NCBI GenBank assembly: GCA_002310995.1
Contig: DBYV01000034.1
Span: 1-51,307 of the forward strand
Reading direction: 5' to 3'
Length of the DNA: 51,307 nucleotides
Origin: a bacterium UBP6_UBA1177
Lineage (GTDB): Bacteria > UBP6 > UBA1177
A program made the position numbers and the translations under genes. Positions 8,249-16,299 of the stretch are shown here, piece after piece. The first letter of the stretch is position 1, and each line of letters starts with the position of its first letter. Under the pieces are notes generated by a model. That model was not told the origin of the DNA. It saw only the letters and a program-made list of their open reading frames with translations, and searched no databases.

Positions 8249-10104
8249 TAGTTTTCCTTGACGCAGCTTTCTATGAAATCAGCACTTTTCTGAAAGTATA
8301 TATCTCTGTTTTCTTTTTTGCGGTAGCCGTGACCTTCGTCTTCAAAAACGTGTTTCTGCACTTTTTTGCCCGCTTTTTTGAGTTTGTCGATAAGAATGTA
8401 GGCGTCACTTACGGGAACTCTCGGATCGTTAGCGCCGTGGAAAACGAAAAGTTCGCCGTTTATTTTTTCAGCCATATTCGTCGGTGAAACCGAAGCTAAA
8501 AACTCTCTGTCGGTTAGCGGACCGTATTCGGCTTCACGCAGATGCCGCCTGTAATTCGAAGTGTTTTCAAGGAAGTTGATAAGGTCTACAACTCCGACGT
8601 TGTCTATTCCGCAAATGTAGTCGTCAGCAAACTCAGCCATTGATGCAACGGTCATAAATCCGCCGTAACTTCCGCCGCTTGCAATGAATCTGTTCGGTTT
8701 TGAAGTGCCGCTTTTGACTAAATCTTCAAGTATTGCACCGCCGTCTTTGACTGAGTTCATGCGGAGTTTGTAATTGTCGAGATCCATGTATCTTTTGCCG
8801 TAACCGGAAGAGCCGCGCACATTCGGTGCGACAACAGCTATACCTTTTGAAAGATAGTACTGGAACTGTGCGTTAAAACCAGGCCTGAACTGACCTTCGG
8901 GGCCGCCGTGGAAATAGACGATCGTGGGATAAGGTGCTTTTCCGGTTTTCGGAAGATAAAGAAAGTATGGGATCTCTTCACCGTCGAAACTTTTGACTTT
9001 TCTGAGTTCCGGCGCTGCGAAAAGCGTTACATCGATTCCGTTCGCATTGACATATCCAAATTTTTGCGTTGTTTTAGTGGTTAAATCAAATACTTGTGGT
9101 TGTGGCACCTCGCCTTCGGAAGAAACTTTGAGAACGAGTTTTCCGTTTTTGAGCGAATTCAGGCCAATAAGTGATTTGCCGAAATCAAGCGGTTTGATTT
9201 CCCCTTTTTTGTAGTGGAAACATCTGCTGTAACCTTCCTCGTTTGTGCAGAAAACGGCTTCGTCGCGGCTTTTTTTGTCAACAACGACCGATTCAATGCC
9301 CCATTTGTCCTCAAAAACCGGCTTTTTGGCAAAATCAAGAACAATTTCGAGATATTCCATATCGTTTTTTTCGTTTGTTTTCATCAGGATTCCACCGTCG
9401 AAGTAGGCAATCGGAATATATTTTTTGTTTTCGTCAGAGACTTTCATTTTTTTTGCCTTGCCGTTCTGGAAGCGGTAGGGAACAGTTTTCATGTTGCTTT
9501 CGTATGTGTAGAAAAGAAAATCGTCCTTTGAAAGTGCGTCGGTTATGCTGTTGAAACCTTTCTTTTCAACCAAAAGAGTGCGTTTTTTCGCAGCGATATC
9601 AAAGTGATAGATGTAAAAATCCTTCCCGTTGGCTTCGTTTGAAGCGTATAAAATCTCGTTTTCGTTGAGCCATGTCGGATCTTCGTATCTAATTGAGTCA
9701 TCGACCAGAAGCGGCTCGTATTTGCCGGTTTTGAAAGAGTAAAGATAGAAATTGTACTGCTCGTTACCGCCTTTTGCCGCGCTGAAAATAAGCTGCGACT
9801 CGTCGGGGCTCAGTGTGTAGCTTTCGACCGCGTCTTCAAGAAAAGTGAGCTGCTTGGATTTTCCATCGGCAGATTCCAAGTAGAGCTGTGCGGCATTTTC
9901 CTTTCTTGCGATGTAAAGTTTCGAACCGTTTTCAAGCAGGTAGCCGGAATGTGAAGTTTCGATTCTTGTGTAGTCTATAATGGTTTTAGCGGTAGCGGCC
10001 GGAGCGGTTTTGGTTTCTTCGGAAGAAACAGGTTTTTCGTTTTTTGACGAGCAGGAAGCGGTGCAAAACAGAATCATAAGGAGAATAAAAAGGATTTTTT
10101 TCAT
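8248..10104 (-). CDS. S9 (prolyl oligopeptidase) family peptidase, lipoprotein
   Basis: 618 residues. The N-terminus is a lipoprotein signal with lipobox TAS-C (FCTASCSSKN), so the enzyme should be anchored in the envelope. Residues ~50-340 form a beta-propeller-like region (repeated YTLSPDES, LWLNE-type blades); the C-terminal ~250 residues are the alpha/beta hydrolase. Catalytic triad: Ser479 in GGSYGGFM, Asp560 in NDPRVPVSDA and His592 in EDEGHGYRKKE. The HGGPEGQFRP oxyanion motif is typical of acylaminoacyl- and dipeptidyl-peptidases. GGAG precedes the ATG. It lies between the HD-domain gene (36-base gap) and xerD (one-base overlap). Likely role: periplasmic or surface breakdown of oligopeptides. 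Confidence 0.94.
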   Translation of the reverse strand: MKKILFILLMILFCTASCSSKNEKPVSSEETKTAPAATAKTIIDYTRIETSHSGYLLENGSKLYIARKENAAQLYLESADGKSKQLTFLEDAVESYTLSPDESQLIFSAAKGGNEQYNFYLYSFKTGKYEPLLVDDSIRYEDPTWLNENEILYASNEANGKDFYIYHFDIAAKKRTLLVEKKGFNSITDALSKDDFLFYTYESNMKTVPYRFQNGKAKKMKVSDENKKYIPIAYFDGGILMKTNEKNDMEYLEIVLDFAKKPVFEDKWGIESVVVDKKSRDEAVFCTNEEGYSRCFHYKKGEIKPLDFGKSLIGLNSLKNGKLVLKVSSEGEVPQPQVFDLTTKTTQKFGYVNANGIDVTLFAAPELRKVKSFDGEEIPYFLYLPKTGKAPYPTIVYFHGGPEGQFRPGFNAQFQYYLSKGIAVVAPNVRGSSGYGKRYMDLDNYKLRMNSVKDGGAILEDLVKSGTSKPNRFIASGGSYGGFMTVASMAEFADDYICGIDNVGVVDLINFLENTSNYRRHLREAEYGPLTDREFLASVSPTNMAEKINGELFVFHGANDPRVPVSDAYILIDKLKKAGKKVQKHVFEDEGHGYRKKENRDIYFQKSADFIESCVKEN

Positions 10105-10140
10105 AACAACTCCAAAATTAAAATGTGTACAAAAAGGAAA

Positions 10141-11064
10141 TCAGAGCTTTTCAACGATATTGTCGCGTCTCAGAAAATCTCTGTAAGAATCAGGATGTTC
10201 GTTAAGAATCTTTGCCAGATATGCAAGATTTCCGTCCATTCCCTTGCGGTAAAGATCTTCATTGATGTCGTATCTTTTCTGAAAATGAAGGAGTAGATGC
10301 GCATTAACACCGTCAAGATCGTTTGTAAGACGGTTTTCCATCATTTTGAAGAACCCTATCGTTTTTGTCAGCAGATCGGCTTCCGAGGAATAGAACGGAA
10401 TATTTCCCATTTCGAATTCGCGATACAAGAAGAGAAGCTTTTCCAGATAAATTCTGTCAGCCATCTGCCCGATAAGATCGGCTGAAGCAAGTATTTTTGC
10501 GAATCTTTCGGTTTCGGCATCGAAAAATTTGATGTCGGCAAGTTTCACGCTGAGATCAGTAAGGAGAATCATCTGCTTTGTCTTCTCGATATCATCCTTG
10601 GAATAACCTCTTTCAGACATATATTTTTCTGCAAAAACCATGCTGCGTGCAACGTGGGTTTTAGTGTAGACTGCGCCGTTTTCCACAGAATCGGTTATTT
10701 CGGGAATATAGCCGGTATCGTGAAAAACTGCCGCAATTCCGACAAGGAAAATATTGTTTTTATTAAATGTTTCCCCTTTGAGCATCAACGAGTCGGCAAT
10801 ACGGAGAGATGCCAGAGTAACGTCAATGACGTGTCTGAAATCGTGGTATTCGGTGTTGCAGGATTTGTATCCTTTGAATTTGCCGATATATAAATTGTGG
10901 ACATCATCGAAAATATCGAGAGCCTTGCTGATCTGCGTATCATCAAGACCTTCCAGCTGCATAAGACGGTGAAATACAACTCTGCATTCTTTAACGTTAT
11001 GCGTGTTCGCTAAGGTCGCGAGCTGCAGAGGAAAGACTGATTTATCAAACGTAAAATCACTCAT
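10141..11064 (-). CDS. HD-domain protein, cyclic-nucleotide phosphodiesterase-like
   Basis: 307 residues, no signal peptide or membrane segment. Metal-binding residues of the HD fold appear in order: H74 and H78 in TEYHDFRHVIDVT, H115-D116 in AAVFHDTGY, a further His in TKTHVARSM and an Asp in ASADLIGQMADR. The YHDFRHVIDVT / FHDTGY spacing recalls the HD domain of class I 3',5'-cyclic nucleotide phosphodiesterases rather than HD-GYP proteins, so a cAMP/cGMP-type phosphodiesterase is the best guess. The promoter's -10 box ends only 8 bases before the ATG and I see no Shine-Dalgarno, so the message may be leaderless. It heads an apparent HD - S9 peptidase - xerD transcript. Confidence 0.75.
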   Translation of the reverse strand: MSDFTFDKSVFPLQLATLANTHNVKECRVVFHRLMQLEGLDDTQISKALDIFDDVHNLYIGKFKGYKSCNTEYHDFRHVIDVTLASLRIADSLMLKGETFNKNNIFLVGIAAVFHDTGYIPEITDSVENGAVYTKTHVARSMVFAEKYMSERGYSKDDIEKTKQMILLTDLSVKLADIKFFDAETERFAKILASADLIGQMADRIYLEKLLFLYREFEMGNIPFYSSEADLLTKTIGFFKMMENRLTNDLDGVNAHLLLHFQKRYDINEDLYRKGMDGNLAYLAKILNEHPDSYRDFLRRDNIVEKL

Positions 11065-11072
11065 GGCTCAGT

Positions 11073-11100
11073 ATTGTATACATAAATTATTGTTTGTCAA
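11073..11100 (-). promoter_or_regulatory. Promoter of the HD-domain gene
   Basis: Minus strand TTGACA (11095-11100), 16-base spacer, TACAAT (11073-11078). The ATG follows the -10 box by only 8 bases, so transcription should start at or next to the start codon. Confidence 0.65.
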
Positions 11101-11118
11101 AGATATTTCACAGTTACC

Positions 11119-12342
11119 TTATTTCAAATTGACAGGGTCGGGGGAGAAAATTGTTCCTGCATTATTAACGATAAACGCACAGTCGCTTCCGTCTTCGATC
11201 TTGACTTGCTCGATAAAGTTCGCCGGGCCGTCAAACTTGCTGGATTCGTTCTTGATCTGGTTGTCGGAGCCGTCTTTAAGCATCTGATTGGTCGTATAAA
11301 GAATGTTCTGCTTGTCGGTCCAGTCGACATAAGCGTTCAAAACGCCGTTCTCGTCAAAGTAACCGTCGCGGATTATCGACGATGACTTCTCGACCATACC
11401 CATTGTTCCACTCATTGTGCCTTTTGCGGTTACGGTAAGTCCCGGCAGACCGTCGTTGTCCCAGTCCTGGACACACGGGTCAGCCGAATTTGTCGGAAGA
11501 ATGTATTCAGCCGGATTGTCGCCGTAGCAATTCGGATCGATTCCACGGATCTCCCAGAAAATATCCTGCTTGTAACCGAAAGTGCCGTCATCGTTTTTGG
11601 TAAGAACGGCCTCTTTGCCTGCCGTTCCAAGAGCGTCGGCGAAGGACTGCGGCATAACGACCTGCAGGACAGAGCTCATCGAGTTGTCGATTTTGATGTT
11701 GCAGTATGTAGCCTTGATGTGGATTTTGTCCTGTTCCTGTTCCTGAACAATGTGGAAGTATGTTCTTGTCCATCCTTCGGCAAGGTCTATCGTGAAAACT
11801 TTCGATTTTGAGGTGAACCACATTTTCTGTGCGTAATATCCGCAGACTTCCGGGTATTCGCCGGGATCGCAGGTGCATTTTTCCGCCCAGTCGCCGTTTT
11901 CACATTTTTGATAAAGTTTGCCGTGCTGAGTAGAACCGCAGACTGTTTCGCTCGGTCTGATTTTACCATCAATACATGTGCAGATATAGCCTTCTTCTGT
12001 TGTGGCGTCAACCGTGCAGGTTTCATCTTCGGCACACGGATTTTCTGCACACGGACCTTCTTCTTCTACCGGATCTTCTGTGTCGGTATCGTCGACGTTT
12101 GAATTTGAATCTGTATCTGTTTCAGGATCGGTATCTGTTGCTGTATCACCTGTGTCGGCTCCTGTATCTGTTGTGGTGCCGGTATCACCTGTATCACCGG
12201 TATCGCCGGTGTCAGCTCCGGTATCGCCGGTGTCAGCTCCGGTATCGCCAGTATCGTTGCTGACTTTTGATTCTCCGTCACCGCATGAAACAACAAAAAG
12301 TACCATTGTAAAAGCAATAAAAATTACTGCAATTTTTTTCAT
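11119..12342 (-). CDS. Asp-Thr-Gly-rich lipoprotein with EGF-like Cys module
   Basis: 407 residues from the second of two adjacent ATGs, which is better placed behind AGGAGG. The signal peptide ends in the lipobox VVS-C. Residues ~30-70 are a low-complexity DTGDTGADTGDT tract, then an acidic stretch (~70-95), an EGF-like segment (PCAENPCAEDETCTVDATTE...YICTC) and a C-terminal domain of ~260 residues with a few cysteines and the calcium-site-like DWDNDGLPG. No family recognised for the C-terminal domain. The gene starts about 7 bases after the stop of the FadL-like porin gene and is probably cotranscribed. The tract is likely an extended, highly acidic spacer that holds the folded domain away from the membrane. 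Confidence 0.75.
   Translation of the reverse strand: MKKIAVIFIAFTMVLFVVSCGDGESKVSNDTGDTGADTGDTGADTGDTGDTGDTGTTTDTGADTGDTATDTDPETDTDSNSNVDDTDTEDPVEEEGPCAENPCAEDETCTVDATTEEGYICTCIDGKIRPSETVCGSTQHGKLYQKCENGDWAEKCTCDPGEYPEVCGYYAQKMWFTSKSKVFTIDLAEGWTRTYFHIVQEQEQDKIHIKATYCNIKIDNSMSSVLQVVMPQSFADALGTAGKEAVLTKNDDGTFGYKQDIFWEIRGIDPNCYGDNPAEYILPTNSADPCVQDWDNDGLPGLTVTAKGTMSGTMGMVEKSSSIIRDGYFDENGVLNAYVDWTDKQNILYTTNQMLKDGSDNQIKNESSKFDGPANFIEQVKIEDGSDCAFIVNNAGTIFSPDPVNLK
12136..12255 (-). repeat. Coding tandem repeat (DTG/GADTGDT units)
   Basis: Short-period tandem repeat inside the lipoprotein gene, made of 9- and 18-base units coding DTG and GAD-TGD blocks. Opposite-strand frames through it look open (Pro-Val-Ser repeats) only because of the repeat. 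Confidence 0.8.
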
Positions 12343-12351
12343 CATAACCTC

Positions 12352-13950
12352 CTAAAAATAGAGTGTAAGCCAAAGGCCGCCGGTAAAAATCTGGCCGCTG
12401 CTTTTATATCCCGGATAACCGGGGTTGTTTGTCTGAAAACCTTCTGATTCTGCTATCGGAGTATCTGCCGGGCAGTCGCCGAAGCCGTCGCAGACCGAAT
12501 CGGGGAACTCGTCGACAGTTTTGCCGTCCTTGCCGACCGAATTCGCCTCTCCTTCCTCCTTTTTCGTCGTTCTTTCAAGCATTATGTGCGCCTGGAAGTT
12601 GCCGCCAAGCTCAAGCTGCATATTTTCAGGAAGCTCCCAAGTGTAGCTGAAACCTGCTGCAATGCTGAGGCGATCGTTGTCAACATAGTTTGTTCTGCCG
12701 TCCTGCTTGGGAACAGGCGACATGAAGTAACCGAGATCGAGCCCTGTTTTTATAGCGTGGTATTTGAAATTTGTGCCGAGAGTGAATTCCCAGCTGTCTT
12801 TCCATTTGTATTTTTTGACATATTCCGAAGCCCATCCGCCGACTGTGACATTGCCGTTTTCATCTGTTTCCCGAATGGTGTTATCCCAGTAAACATTATA
12901 TTCAGGGCTTTCGTTGTAGCGGTTTTTGTATTTAGACCACTGCCTCCATATTGCCGTGAAACCGACACTCATCTCCAGATCATTCTTAAATTTGTAGTCA
13001 ACTATGGCAATTGATGGAGAAAGAGCAAGCGGCCGGAAAGCGTAAGCGACATGTACCCTGTTTCTGTTTATTTCGGCCTCTTTGTCTCGGTCGATATACC
13101 AGAAAGTTATTTTTGTATCGACATCGATGTCTGTTTTTGCCGGAAGATGAGCCGTGAAACCAAGCTGAATCGGTCCCCACGGTCTGATTATAAGCCCGAA
13201 ATGGGGGACAAGTTTCGGTTTGATTTCGGCAAAAGTTCCGATTTTATTCTCGTTTTTGCCTGCGTCCGGAGTGAAAATAGGAGCTTGGACATTTGCTTCT
13301 GCAGTAATGTTTAGACCGACGCCGGCATAAACCCACTTGTAACCGCCGGCAAGTGCAAGCGAAATGTTGAAAGAAGTCATTCTGTCGTCGTAAAGCTCGT
13401 AATGAAGTGAGTTCGAGAAATTTGCCTCGCGCTCATCGGCGAAAAACGACTTTTCTTTCATCAAAGAACCCATCGGGAGCATCCCGTAAAGACCAAGCGC
13501 GATGTAGTCTTTCCAGATCGGGAGAACCAGTCCGACAGCGCCGTAAAGGTTTCCTTCCTTCGAATCATCGTTACCGCGTGCATCAAGATCGGCCGTCGGA
13601 CGGGTTTTATAGGGAAGATTGGTTTCATATTTATCGTTGTTTACCTGATCCGCACCGTAAATTCCGGAGTTCTCCGAGACACTGCCGATGATATTGAGCG
13701 ATTCGGGACGGTCGAAAAGTGTTATGTCAAGATTGCGGTAGCTGTAAAAAAAGTTGAGAGTGAAACTTCTTTTCGTTTTCGGAAGAAGCGCAGGGTTGAA
13801 ATAAGTCGCCTCGGCACCGCCTGCAAACATTCTTGCGCTGAAGGGATTGACTGTACTTGTAGCACCGAGTGTTTCCGTAACAGTAGATGCATAAAGTCCA
13901 CTGAATGCAAGAAATATCAATAAAAACAGTAATTTGCTTTTAAGTTTCAT
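12352..13950 (-). CDS. FadL/OmpP1-like outer-membrane protein
   Basis: 532 residues with a signal peptide (LLFLLIFLAFSGLYA). The mature N-terminus (LGATSTVNPFSARMFAGGAEATYFNPALLPK) matches the FadL/TodX pattern in which an NPA motif lies close behind a Gly-rich start. The remainder alternates aromatic and polar residues as in a 14-strand barrel (YGAVGLVLPIWKDYIALGLYGMLPMG; PHFGLIIRPWGPIQLGFTAH) and ends in a hydrophobic strand (FTGGLWLTLYF) with terminal Phe, as needed for BAM insertion. FadL proteins pass hydrophobic compounds across the outer membrane; the substrate here is unknown. It is longer than E. coli FadL because of loops rich in Asp and Asn. The Asp-Thr lipoprotein gene follows immediately. 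Confidence 0.75.
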   Translation of the reverse strand: MKLKSKLLFLLIFLAFSGLYASTVTETLGATSTVNPFSARMFAGGAEATYFNPALLPKTKRSFTLNFFYSYRNLDITLFDRPESLNIIGSVSENSGIYGADQVNNDKYETNLPYKTRPTADLDARGNDDSKEGNLYGAVGLVLPIWKDYIALGLYGMLPMGSLMKEKSFFADEREANFSNSLHYELYDDRMTSFNISLALAGGYKWVYAGVGLNITAEANVQAPIFTPDAGKNENKIGTFAEIKPKLVPHFGLIIRPWGPIQLGFTAHLPAKTDIDVDTKITFWYIDRDKEAEINRNRVHVAYAFRPLALSPSIAIVDYKFKNDLEMSVGFTAIWRQWSKYKNRYNESPEYNVYWDNTIRETDENGNVTVGGWASEYVKKYKWKDSWEFTLGTNFKYHAIKTGLDLGYFMSPVPKQDGRTNYVDNDRLSIAAGFSYTWELPENMQLELGGNFQAHIMLERTTKKEEGEANSVGKDGKTVDEFPDSVCDGFGDCPADTPIAESEGFQTNNPGYPGYKSSGQIFTGGLWLTLYF

Positions 13951-14033
13951 ACATCAACTCCAATAGATTCACAATAAACAGGATTAAAACGCGCGAAATT
14001 TATTAAAAATTTTATTTAAAATCAAGAAATAAC

Positions 14034-14039
14034 TATAAT
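14034..14039 (+). promoter_or_regulatory. -10 element upstream of the small lipoprotein / coaE pair
   Basis: TATAAT followed by GCCGCG and a T-rich leader up to GTGGAGGAAAAG and the ATG. Almost the same arrangement is found at 47192. The -35 region (TTATTT at 16-base spacing) is weak. Confidence 0.5.
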
Positions 14040-14068
14040 GCCGCGAATTTTTTGCTGTGGAGGAAAAG

Positions 14069-14362
14069 ATGCGTTTGTTTTTTATCGCTTTTTTGGCGTT
14101 TTTTCTGATGTTTTTAGTCGGTTGCGAAGTTGAGCCGAAGCTTCCCGAAAACGCGCTCGTTCTCGATCAGGTGATTTATGTCGATGAAGTGCAGGAAGGT
14201 GTTCCGCAGACAGTCCAGATGCCGAACGGTAAAGTCGTTACCTACAAAATGCCGATGAAACTCAAGGACAAGCAGCTTATTAAAATCAGGGAAGTCGAGG
14301 GTGAGCCGCCCTATTACATCCGTGTCAGCCTTAAAGAACGCGATGGAAACGAAAAAAAATAA
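14069..14362 (+). CDS. Small lipoprotein
   Basis: 97 residues. The signal peptide RLFFIAFLAFFLMFLVGC ends in a good lipobox (LVG-C). The mature part (EVEPKLPENALVLDQVIYVD...) is mixed polar with no recognisable domain. An in-frame GTG lies 12 bases earlier but overlaps the GGAGG ribosome-binding site, so the ATG at 14069 is the start. The 3' end overlaps the beginning of coaE by 20 bases, suggesting cotranscription and possibly translational coupling. Function unknown; envelope location inferred. Confidence 0.7.
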   Translation: MRLFFIAFLAFFLMFLVGCEVEPKLPENALVLDQVIYVDEVQEGVPQTVQMPNGKVVTYKMPMKLKDKQLIKIREVEGEPPYYIRVSLKERDGNEKK

Positions 14363-14942
14363 GGTCGTTGCCGCGCTGACAGGCTCTATTGCGACAGGAA
14401 AAACCGTCGTTCTCGACTATTTCCGCGACAATCTGGGGTTTAAAGTTGTTTCAGCCGATGCCGTCGGGCACGAAATCATGAAATCTTCTGAAATTGTTGA
14501 AAAAATAGGTGAAACTTTCGGAGCTGATCTCATAAAAAGCGGCGAGATAGACCGCAAGGCTTTGGGCAAAATCGTTTTTTCAAACAAAGCGGAACTTTTG
14601 AAACTGAATGAAATCACTCATCCTGCAATTTTGTCAAAAACATTTGAGATTATTGATGAATTGTCTCAAAACTCGCCGGTAATTCTTGAGGCTGCAATTC
14701 TTATCGAAGCAGGGTGGCACAAATATTTCGATACCGTTATGCTCACATGGTGCAAACCCGAAATCCAGCTTAACCGCCTGATGACTCGCGACAACATAAC
14801 CGAGGAAGAAGCCAAGATAAAAATTGCCTCGCAGATGTCTTTCGAAGAGAAAAAACCTTTTGCAACGCATATAATCGATACCTCTTACGGAATCGAAGTG
14901 ACAAGATTCACGCTTGAGAAAATTGCAAGGGAAATATTGTAA
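14343..14942 (+). CDS. coaE: Dephospho-CoA kinase
   Basis: 199 residues. P-loop GSIATGKT close to the N-terminus (family usual: GGIxSGKS), the VVSADAVGHEIM helix corresponding to the substrate-binding DAD-type motif, HPAILSKTFEII, ILEAAILIEAGWHKYFDTV and the LMTRDNITEEEAKIKIASQM lid helix. CoaE phosphorylates dephospho-CoA with ATP, the last step of coenzyme A synthesis. The frame extends upstream to 14301, but the ATG at 14343 gives METKKNKVVAALTGSIATG, placing the P-loop where the family has it. Thr replaces the usual Ser at the end of the P-loop, a conservative change. Confidence 0.92.
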   Translation: METKKNKVVAALTGSIATGKTVVLDYFRDNLGFKVVSADAVGHEIMKSSEIVEKIGETFGADLIKSGEIDRKALGKIVFSNKAELLKLNEITHPAILSKTFEIIDELSQNSPVILEAAILIEAGWHKYFDTVMLTWCKPEIQLNRLMTRDNITEEEAKIKIASQMSFEEKKPFATHIIDTSYGIEVTRFTLEKIAREIL

Positions 14943-14949
14943 TTTTTTT

Positions 14950-15009
14950 GGCGGCGGTCGTTATATCGAAATAACGGAATACCGATATAACGACAAGATT
15001 TGCCGCCGC
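14950..15009. repeat. GC-bracketed inverted repeat between convergent genes
   Basis: GCGGCGG (14951-14957), then TCGTTATATCG (14958-14968), a 14-base loop, CGATATAACGA (14983-14993), and CCGCCGC (15003-15009). The inner 11-base arms are perfect. It fills the gap between coaE (+) and the SpmA-SpmB gene (-), so it could form a hairpin that ends transcription from both sides; the T-run at 14943-14949 on the plus strand is on the wrong side for a standard terminator of coaE. See the related element at 42852. Confidence 0.75.
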
Positions 15010-15011
15010 AT

Positions 15012-16298
15012 CTACCAAAACAGATGACAAAAAAGGACTGCTGCCATAATTCCCGCAAAATCGGCGCAAAGTGCAGCCGGAAGTGCATGCCTGCTGTTTT
15101 TGATGCTGACTGCGCCGAAGTAAAGCGCTAAAACGTAGAAAGTCGTTTCGGTAGATCCTTGCATTACAGAAACTAAGAACGAAAGGAATGAATCGGGGTC
15201 GTTTCCGACGATCTGGCTCATTATTCCGAAGGCACCGCTTCCAGAAAGAGGCCGCATTAACGCCATCGGAAGGGCTTCGGCGGGCATTCCTACCAAATTG
15301 GTAACGGGATTAAGAGCGCGGATCATTATATCCATTGCACCGCTTGCCTTGAACATTCCGACAGCCGCAAAAATTGCAACCATGAACGGAATTATCCTGA
15401 CTGCGGTATTAAAGCCTTCTTTTGCTCCATCGACTAGAGTTTCGTATATTTTGACGTTTCTCAAATATCCGAAAAGAAGAATCAGAGTTATTATTGCCGG
15501 AACAAGCCAGTCAGAAACTGTTTTCACCACACTGGTGAACGAAAGTACGCTTAAATCAGCCGAAACAATCTGATAAACCATGCCGGAAAGAATTGCCAGA
15601 ACGAAAAGCGATGCAACTATTTTTTGCTTTAATCCGGCTTTTTCTGGCTCTGTTTCAACTTGTTTTTCCTCTTTTTCAGCAGGGATATTGCTCAACGGGC
15701 AGTCAGGCGTTCTGCGTTGCAGAAGTTTAGTGGCGATTATTGCGACAGTTGTCGAAACAATTGTCGCCAAAAGTGAGGGAATCAGTATCGAAGCGGGGTC
15801 TTTTGCTCCTGCCGAGGCCCGGATTGTGATTACGCCCAACGGAAGAAGTGTTACGCTTGAAGTGTTTATCGCCAGGAATAGGCACATCGCGTTTGTCGCG
15901 CGCCCTTTTTTTCCGTTCAGTTTGTCAAGTTCATGCATCGCGTTGATACCGAAAGGGGTCGCAGCATTGCCCATGCCAAGCATATTCGCCGACATGTTCA
16001 TGACTATCGCGCCGATTGCAGGATGATCCTTCGGGATTTCAGGAAAAAGCTTCGACATTACAGGACGAACGATTCTTGCAATAATTTTTAGTGCTCCGGC
16101 AGCTTCGAGAACTTTCATCATTCCAAGCCAGAAAGCCATCGCTCCGATAAGACCTATCGCCAGTTTGACCGCTGCTTTGGATTCTTCGAAAAGGGCGAGA
16201 GAAAGATCGCTCATTTTGCCGAGCCATGCGGCAGAAGCAATTGAAACAAGAATTATTGAAAGCCAGATGATGTTGATTGCAGAAGCTTTCTCTTTCAT
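15012..16298 (-). CDS. Fused SpmA-SpmB nucleoside-recognition (Gate domain) membrane protein
   Basis: 428 residues with many membrane helices. The N-terminal half reads as SpmA (AFWLGMMKVLEAAGALKIIA, NMSANMLGMGNAATPFGINA, LAINTSSVTLLP) and the C-terminal half as SpmB (AVGMFKASGAMDIMIRALNP, ALMRPLSGSGAFGIM, STETTFYVLALYFGAVSI). In Bacillus these are separate spore-maturation proteins; fused forms occur in bacteria that do not sporulate. Both halves carry the Gate (nucleoside-recognition) fold seen in transporters. The start lies one base after the 5'-nucleotidase stop, tying it to nucleotide salvage by context. A transporter role is inferred, not proven. Confidence 0.88.
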   Translation of the reverse strand: MKEKASAINIIWLSIILVSIASAAWLGKMSDLSLALFEESKAAVKLAIGLIGAMAFWLGMMKVLEAAGALKIIARIVRPVMSKLFPEIPKDHPAIGAIVMNMSANMLGMGNAATPFGINAMHELDKLNGKKGRATNAMCLFLAINTSSVTLLPLGVITIRASAGAKDPASILIPSLLATIVSTTVAIIATKLLQRRTPDCPLSNIPAEKEEKQVETEPEKAGLKQKIVASLFVLAILSGMVYQIVSADLSVLSFTSVVKTVSDWLVPAIITLILLFGYLRNVKIYETLVDGAKEGFNTAVRIIPFMVAIFAAVGMFKASGAMDIMIRALNPVTNLVGMPAEALPMALMRPLSGSGAFGIMSQIVGNDPDSFLSFLVSVMQGSTETTFYVLALYFGAVSIKNSRHALPAALCADFAGIMAAVLFCHLFW

Positions 16299-16299
16299 T

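Noticed and set aside
12002..12355. Open frame on the plus strand rich in Pro-Val-Ser repeats
   Set aside because: It is the complement of the Asp-Thr-Gly repeat in the lipoprotein gene; the same happens at 20068-20463 and 39307-39765. None has an own ribosome-binding site.
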